DNA from: CAMAXB01 sp964476565
Lineage (GTDB): Bacteria > Verrucomicrobiota > Verrucomicrobiia > Opitutales > Opitutaceae
Assembly: GCA_964476565.1 (NCBI GenBank)
Contig: CAYZBG010000016.1
Location: 14,564 to 78,563 of the forward strand
Length of the DNA: 64,000 bases
Reading direction: 5' to 3'
A program made the translations under genes and the position numbers. This document shows, piece after piece, positions 60,750-64,000 of the stretch (position 1 is its first letter; the number at the start of each line of letters is the position of its first letter). The notes beneath the pieces were generated by a model, which ran no database searches, was not told where the DNA came from, and saw only the letters and a list, made by a program, of their open reading frames with translations.

Positions 60750-62174
60750 ATGACACCCTTTGACGCTTACGCGCAGCACCTGACCCGTCGTTCGTTCCTC
60801 GGCCGCACGGCGGCGGGGCTTGGTTCGCTGGCCCTCGGCTCGCTGCTGGACCCACGCCTGTTCGCCGCGGCGGGAGCCGACCGGTGGGGCGGCGTGGTCC
60901 AGCCGCTGCATCACGCGGCGAAGATCAAGCGGGTGATCTATCTCTACCAGGCGGGCGGACCGTCGCACCTCGAGACCTTCGACTACAAACCGGCGCTGGC
61001 GAAGATGCACGGCCAGCCGATGCCGGAGTCGTTCACCAAGGGCCAGCAGATCGCGCAACTGCAAGGCCGGGAGTTGAAGTGCCACGGCCCGCAGTTCGAG
61101 TTTCAACGGTTCGGGCAATCGGGACAGGAGATCTGCTCGCTGTTCCCACAGATCGGCAGCGTGGCCGACGACGTCTGCATCATCCGCTCGATGTACACCG
61201 AGCAGATCAACCACGACCCGGCCCACACGTTCATGAACACCGGCTCGATCATCGCCGGCCGGCCGAGCATGGGCTCCTGGTTGCTCTATGGACTGGGCGC
61301 GGACACCGAAGACCTGCCGGGCTTCATCGTGCTCATGTCCTCCGGCAAAGGCGGACAGATGCAACCGATCGCCGCGCGCCAATGGCACAGCGGTTTCCTG
61401 CCGAGCCGCTTCCAGGGCGTGAAGTTCCAGTCTCAAGGCGATCCTGTCCTCTATATCAAGAATCCGGCGGGCGTGACCGCGCGGGACCAGGAGGAGATCG
61501 TCGATGTCGTCAATCAACTCAACCGGCGCCAGCATGACGCCTTGCACGATCCCGAGATCCAGACGCGCATCAATCAATACGAGATGGCGTTCCGGATGCA
61601 GACGAGCGTGCCGGGGCTGATGGACCTGTCGCAAGAATCGACCCGGGTGCTGGAGAGCTACGGGGCGCAGCCCGGCGATGGCAGTTTCGCGTCCAACTGC
61701 CTCCTCGCCCGCCGCCTGGCGGAACGCGGCGTGCGCTTCATCCAGTTGTATCACCGCGACTGGGATCACCACGACGACGTCGCGCACGTAAAGTACAAGG
61801 CCGAGGAGGTGGACCGGCCGACGGCGGCGTTGATTCGCGATCTGAAGGAGCGGGGGATGTGGGACGAGACGCTGGTGGTGTGGGGCGGTGAGTTCGGTCG
61901 CACGCCGATGGCGCAGGGCAAGGGCCGCGACCACCACATCAAGGGCTTCTCCATCATGCTGGCGGGCGGCGCGGTCCGCGGCGGGCTCACGTATGGGGCG
62001 ACCGACGATCTCGGCTATGCCGCGGTCGACAAACCGACCAGCGTGCACGACCTGCACGCAACGATGCTGCACCTCTTCGGCGTCAACCACGAACGGCTCA
62101 CCTACCGCTACCAAGGCCGTCAATTCCGACTGACGGACGTGCACGGCCGTGTCTTGAAGGACATCCTCACGTAG
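60750..62174 (+). CDS. Tat-exported DUF1501 (sulfatase-superfamily) protein
   Basis: 474 residues with a Tat signal (HLTRRSFLGRTAAGLGSLALGSLL). The body shows YLYQAGGPSHLETFDYKP, IIRSMYTEQINHDPAHTFMNTGS, VWGGEFGRTPMAQGKGRDHHIKGFSIMLAGG and HDLHATMLHLFGVNHERLTYRYQGRQFRLTDVHGRV, the DUF1501 pattern. It resembles the alkaline phosphatase/sulfatase fold, though active-site residues are not confirmed. It is always paired with DUF1549/1553 genes; the reaction is unknown. The ATG at 60750 begins the Tat signal. Confidence 0.93.
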   Translation: MTPFDAYAQHLTRRSFLGRTAAGLGSLALGSLLDPRLFAAAGADRWGGVVQPLHHAAKIKRVIYLYQAGGPSHLETFDYKPALAKMHGQPMPESFTKGQQIAQLQGRELKCHGPQFEFQRFGQSGQEICSLFPQIGSVADDVCIIRSMYTEQINHDPAHTFMNTGSIIAGRPSMGSWLLYGLGADTEDLPGFIVLMSSGKGGQMQPIAARQWHSGFLPSRFQGVKFQSQGDPVLYIKNPAGVTARDQEEIVDVVNQLNRRQHDALHDPEIQTRINQYEMAFRMQTSVPGLMDLSQESTRVLESYGAQPGDGSFASNCLLARRLAERGVRFIQLYHRDWDHHDDVAHVKYKAEEVDRPTAALIRDLKERGMWDETLVVWGGEFGRTPMAQGKGRDHHIKGFSIMLAGGAVRGGLTYGATDDLGYAAVDKPTSVHDLHATMLHLFGVNHERLTYRYQGRQFRLTDVHGRVLKDILT

Positions 62175-62262
62175 GACGCTGCGATCGTCCGGACGGTGAA
62201 GGCGCTCAGGGTCATCCCGGTCCTGGGGTTGCCTTGAGCCCAGGCCGGCCTATTCCAGGACC

Positions 62263-63975
62263 ATGCCCCACTCCTTCTCCTGCCGGCGGCTCGGTGCCGC
62301 GGCGTTGCTTTGCCTTGGCATCACGGTCCCCCTCCATGCTGCACCGGCGCCTGACGCGGTCGCCACAGCGGCGGCCCACGGCGTGCTCGTGCAGGAGGGC
62401 CTCGAACGCTCACGGCGCTACCTGCAGGCGTGGCTGGCCATGGCGGAACCGATCACGGGCCTGATCCCTCGCAACCTGCACGACAGTCCGTATTGGAACG
62501 GCAAGGACAGCGCTGCCGACAACTATCCGTACCTGGTGCTCAGCGCCGGCTTCACCGACCCGGCCCTGCTGGCCTCCCGCCTCCAGCCCATGCTCGAGGC
62601 GGAGCGCCGCCTCACCGCCCGGCCAGGCTGGGGCCGGCTGACCGACGACTTCACCCTGCGGCCCGCCCCCGGGCTGCGTCACGCCGAGGCCGACGCGACC
62701 CGCATCCTCTTCAACTCCGTCGAATACGTGAAGGACGGCCTGCTGCCGCTCACCGAATGGCTCGGGGTCAGCCCCTGGAGCGCCCGCATGGTCGAGCTGG
62801 TCGACGACACGTTCGCCGCCGCCGCCGTCGACACCCCCTTCGGCCGGATTCCGCTCGCAGGCGCGGACAAGGCGGTCGGGGTCGAGGTGAACGGCGACCT
62901 GCTGCAGATCCTCGCCCGCCTTTACTGGATGAGCGGGCGCGACGAGAAGTACCTGCGCTGGGGTATCCGCCTGGCCGATACTTACCTGCTTTCCGAAGGC
63001 CGCAACCATCCGACGCGCGATTTCTCACTGCTCAGCCTGCGGGACCACGGCTGCGAGATCATCTCCGGGCTCTGCGAATTCTACGCCACGCTGCATTTTG
63101 CCGGCCGCCTGCCCGGCGGCGAACCGTGGGCGGCCAAACAGGCCGCCTACCGACCGCATGTGCATGAGATGCTCGATCGCATCCTCGCCACCGGTCGCAA
63201 CGCGCACGGCCTTTTCTACAACGCGATCCGGCCGCGCACGGGCGAGGTCGCCGACCAGCGGCTTTCGGATGGCTGGGGCTACGTGCTCGACGGGTTCCTC
63301 ACCGTCGACCTGGTCGACGACAAACCGGCGTACCGGGAGGCCGCGATCCGCGCCCTCGCCGGACTCGACGCCCACTACCGCGGCCACAACTGGGAGCCGC
63401 GTCCCGATCTGAAGGCCTTTCCGCGCGGCAGCATGGACGGCTATGCGGACTCGATCGAGAGCGCCCTCAACCTCTACAACCGCTTCACCGGCGTACCGGC
63501 GGTGGCCTCGGCGGCCTCCTGGATGGACGCCGAGATCCGTACCCTCTGGTCATTCCAACAGGAGAACGGCCTGATCGAAGGCTGGCATGGCGACGGCAAC
63601 TTTGCCCGCACCACGCTGATGTACTGCCTGTGGAAAAGCCAGGGCGTGACCGCGCAACCGTGGCGCTCCGACCTTCGCTTCGGGGCCGTGCGGGAAGGCG
63701 AAACGCTCACGCTGGTCGTTGCCGCCGACCAGCCGTGGTCCGGCACGCTCGTCTTCGACCGTCCGCGCCATGCGGAGAACCTGCGACTGCCGGCGGACTG
63801 GGCGCGCATCAACCAGTTCCCGGAATGGTTCACCGTGCAGCGCAACCGCACCTACACCGTGACGGCCGGGACGACGTCCGCGCAGCACACGGGCGCGGCG
63901 CTGGCCGCCGGGCTGCCCGTGACCCTCGGCGCCGGCGATCGCCTCGTGCTGACGGTGACGGCGGACGGACAGTAG
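62263..63975 (+). CDS. Secreted (alpha/alpha)6-barrel-like protein
   Basis: 570 residues with a signal peptide (MPHSFSCRRLGAAALLCLGITVPLHAA). Helical repeats throughout (NSVEYVKDGLLPLTEW, LLQILARLYWMSGRDEKYLRWGIRLADTYLL, DGWGYVLDGFLTVDLV) suggest a six-hairpin glycosidase-type domain; the C-terminal 120 residues are beta-rich. I know no named family with certainty. It follows the DUF1501 gene and may form an operon with the pair (89 bp). Polysaccharide-related function is inferred from fold and neighbours. Confidence 0.72.
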   Translation: MPHSFSCRRLGAAALLCLGITVPLHAAPAPDAVATAAAHGVLVQEGLERSRRYLQAWLAMAEPITGLIPRNLHDSPYWNGKDSAADNYPYLVLSAGFTDPALLASRLQPMLEAERRLTARPGWGRLTDDFTLRPAPGLRHAEADATRILFNSVEYVKDGLLPLTEWLGVSPWSARMVELVDDTFAAAAVDTPFGRIPLAGADKAVGVEVNGDLLQILARLYWMSGRDEKYLRWGIRLADTYLLSEGRNHPTRDFSLLSLRDHGCEIISGLCEFYATLHFAGRLPGGEPWAAKQAAYRPHVHEMLDRILATGRNAHGLFYNAIRPRTGEVADQRLSDGWGYVLDGFLTVDLVDDKPAYREAAIRALAGLDAHYRGHNWEPRPDLKAFPRGSMDGYADSIESALNLYNRFTGVPAVASAASWMDAEIRTLWSFQQENGLIEGWHGDGNFARTTLMYCLWKSQGVTAQPWRSDLRFGAVREGETLTLVVAADQPWSGTLVFDRPRHAENLRLPADWARINQFPEWFTVQRNRTYTVTAGTTSAQHTGAALAAGLPVTLGAGDRLVLTVTADGQ

Positions 63976-64000
63976 GAGGGAACAAGAGGGCAACGGAGGT

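Noticed and set aside
1..64000. CRISPR arrays, insertion sequences, prophage genes or integrases
   Set aside because: No regularly spaced identical repeats, transposase motifs, or phage or integrase genes were seen, including near the tmRNA, a common integration site.

Overview
The window looks like a chromosome segment of a Verrucomicrobiota bacterium, most likely of the Opitutaceae. This is inferred from gene content: a DUF1549/DUF1553 cytochrome protein paired with a Tat-exported DUF1501 protein, a VPDSG-type C-terminal sorting signal, TonB-dependent receptors each divergent from a LacI-type regulator, many secreted glycoside hydrolases and very high GC coding sequence. No rRNA, tRNA, IS element, prophage or CRISPR array was seen. 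The only RNA gene recognised is tmRNA (50725-51079).

Layout. 1-5100: housekeeping and envelope genes (DUF2062, ExoD-like, CaCA antiporter, cupin, coiled-coil protein, DUF481 barrel). 5300-12500: an accessory island that is visibly more A/T-rich than its surroundings. It holds a minus-strand run of a truncated M48 peptidase, a 1426-residue STAND-type NTPase ending in a PD-(D/E)XK nuclease, and an HNH-like zinc protein, bracketed by two diverged copies of a ~90 bp repeat. Next to it are an SRA-HNH (modified-DNA-dependent) endonuclease with a small XRE regulator and two GTTCC-type palindromes, and a broken hipA-like fragment. 12700-41300: polysaccharide-use genes (double CE12 esterase, a GH16 pair of which one lacks the catalytic motif, and GH2) and two TonB receptor/LacI modules. 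The second module heads a tightly packed operon (two GH9-like proteins, FAD oxidoreductase, six-hairpin protein, MFS transporter).

41300-48760: an unusual set of exported nitrogen-metabolism proteins. It comprises two Tat-signal PLP aminotransferases of the HisC type, a Tat-signal FAD amino-acid/amine oxidase, a cytochrome c, an Amt ammonium channel and a protein with three fused RidA domains. Together they suggest oxidative deamination of amino compounds outside the cytoplasm, with electrons passed to cytochrome c and ammonium taken up. 48760-50620: small genes and two large inverted repeats. 50725-54890: tmRNA, then a LysR/hydrolase/RidA/Tat-hydrolase group with a decayed isochorismatase-like fragment. 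55390-64000: a VPDSG-CTERM protein with a clear terminator, a GH29 fucosidase, the DUF1549-DUF1553/DUF1501 pair and a secreted six-hairpin protein.

All functions are read from sequence motifs and remembered family features. No database search was run.
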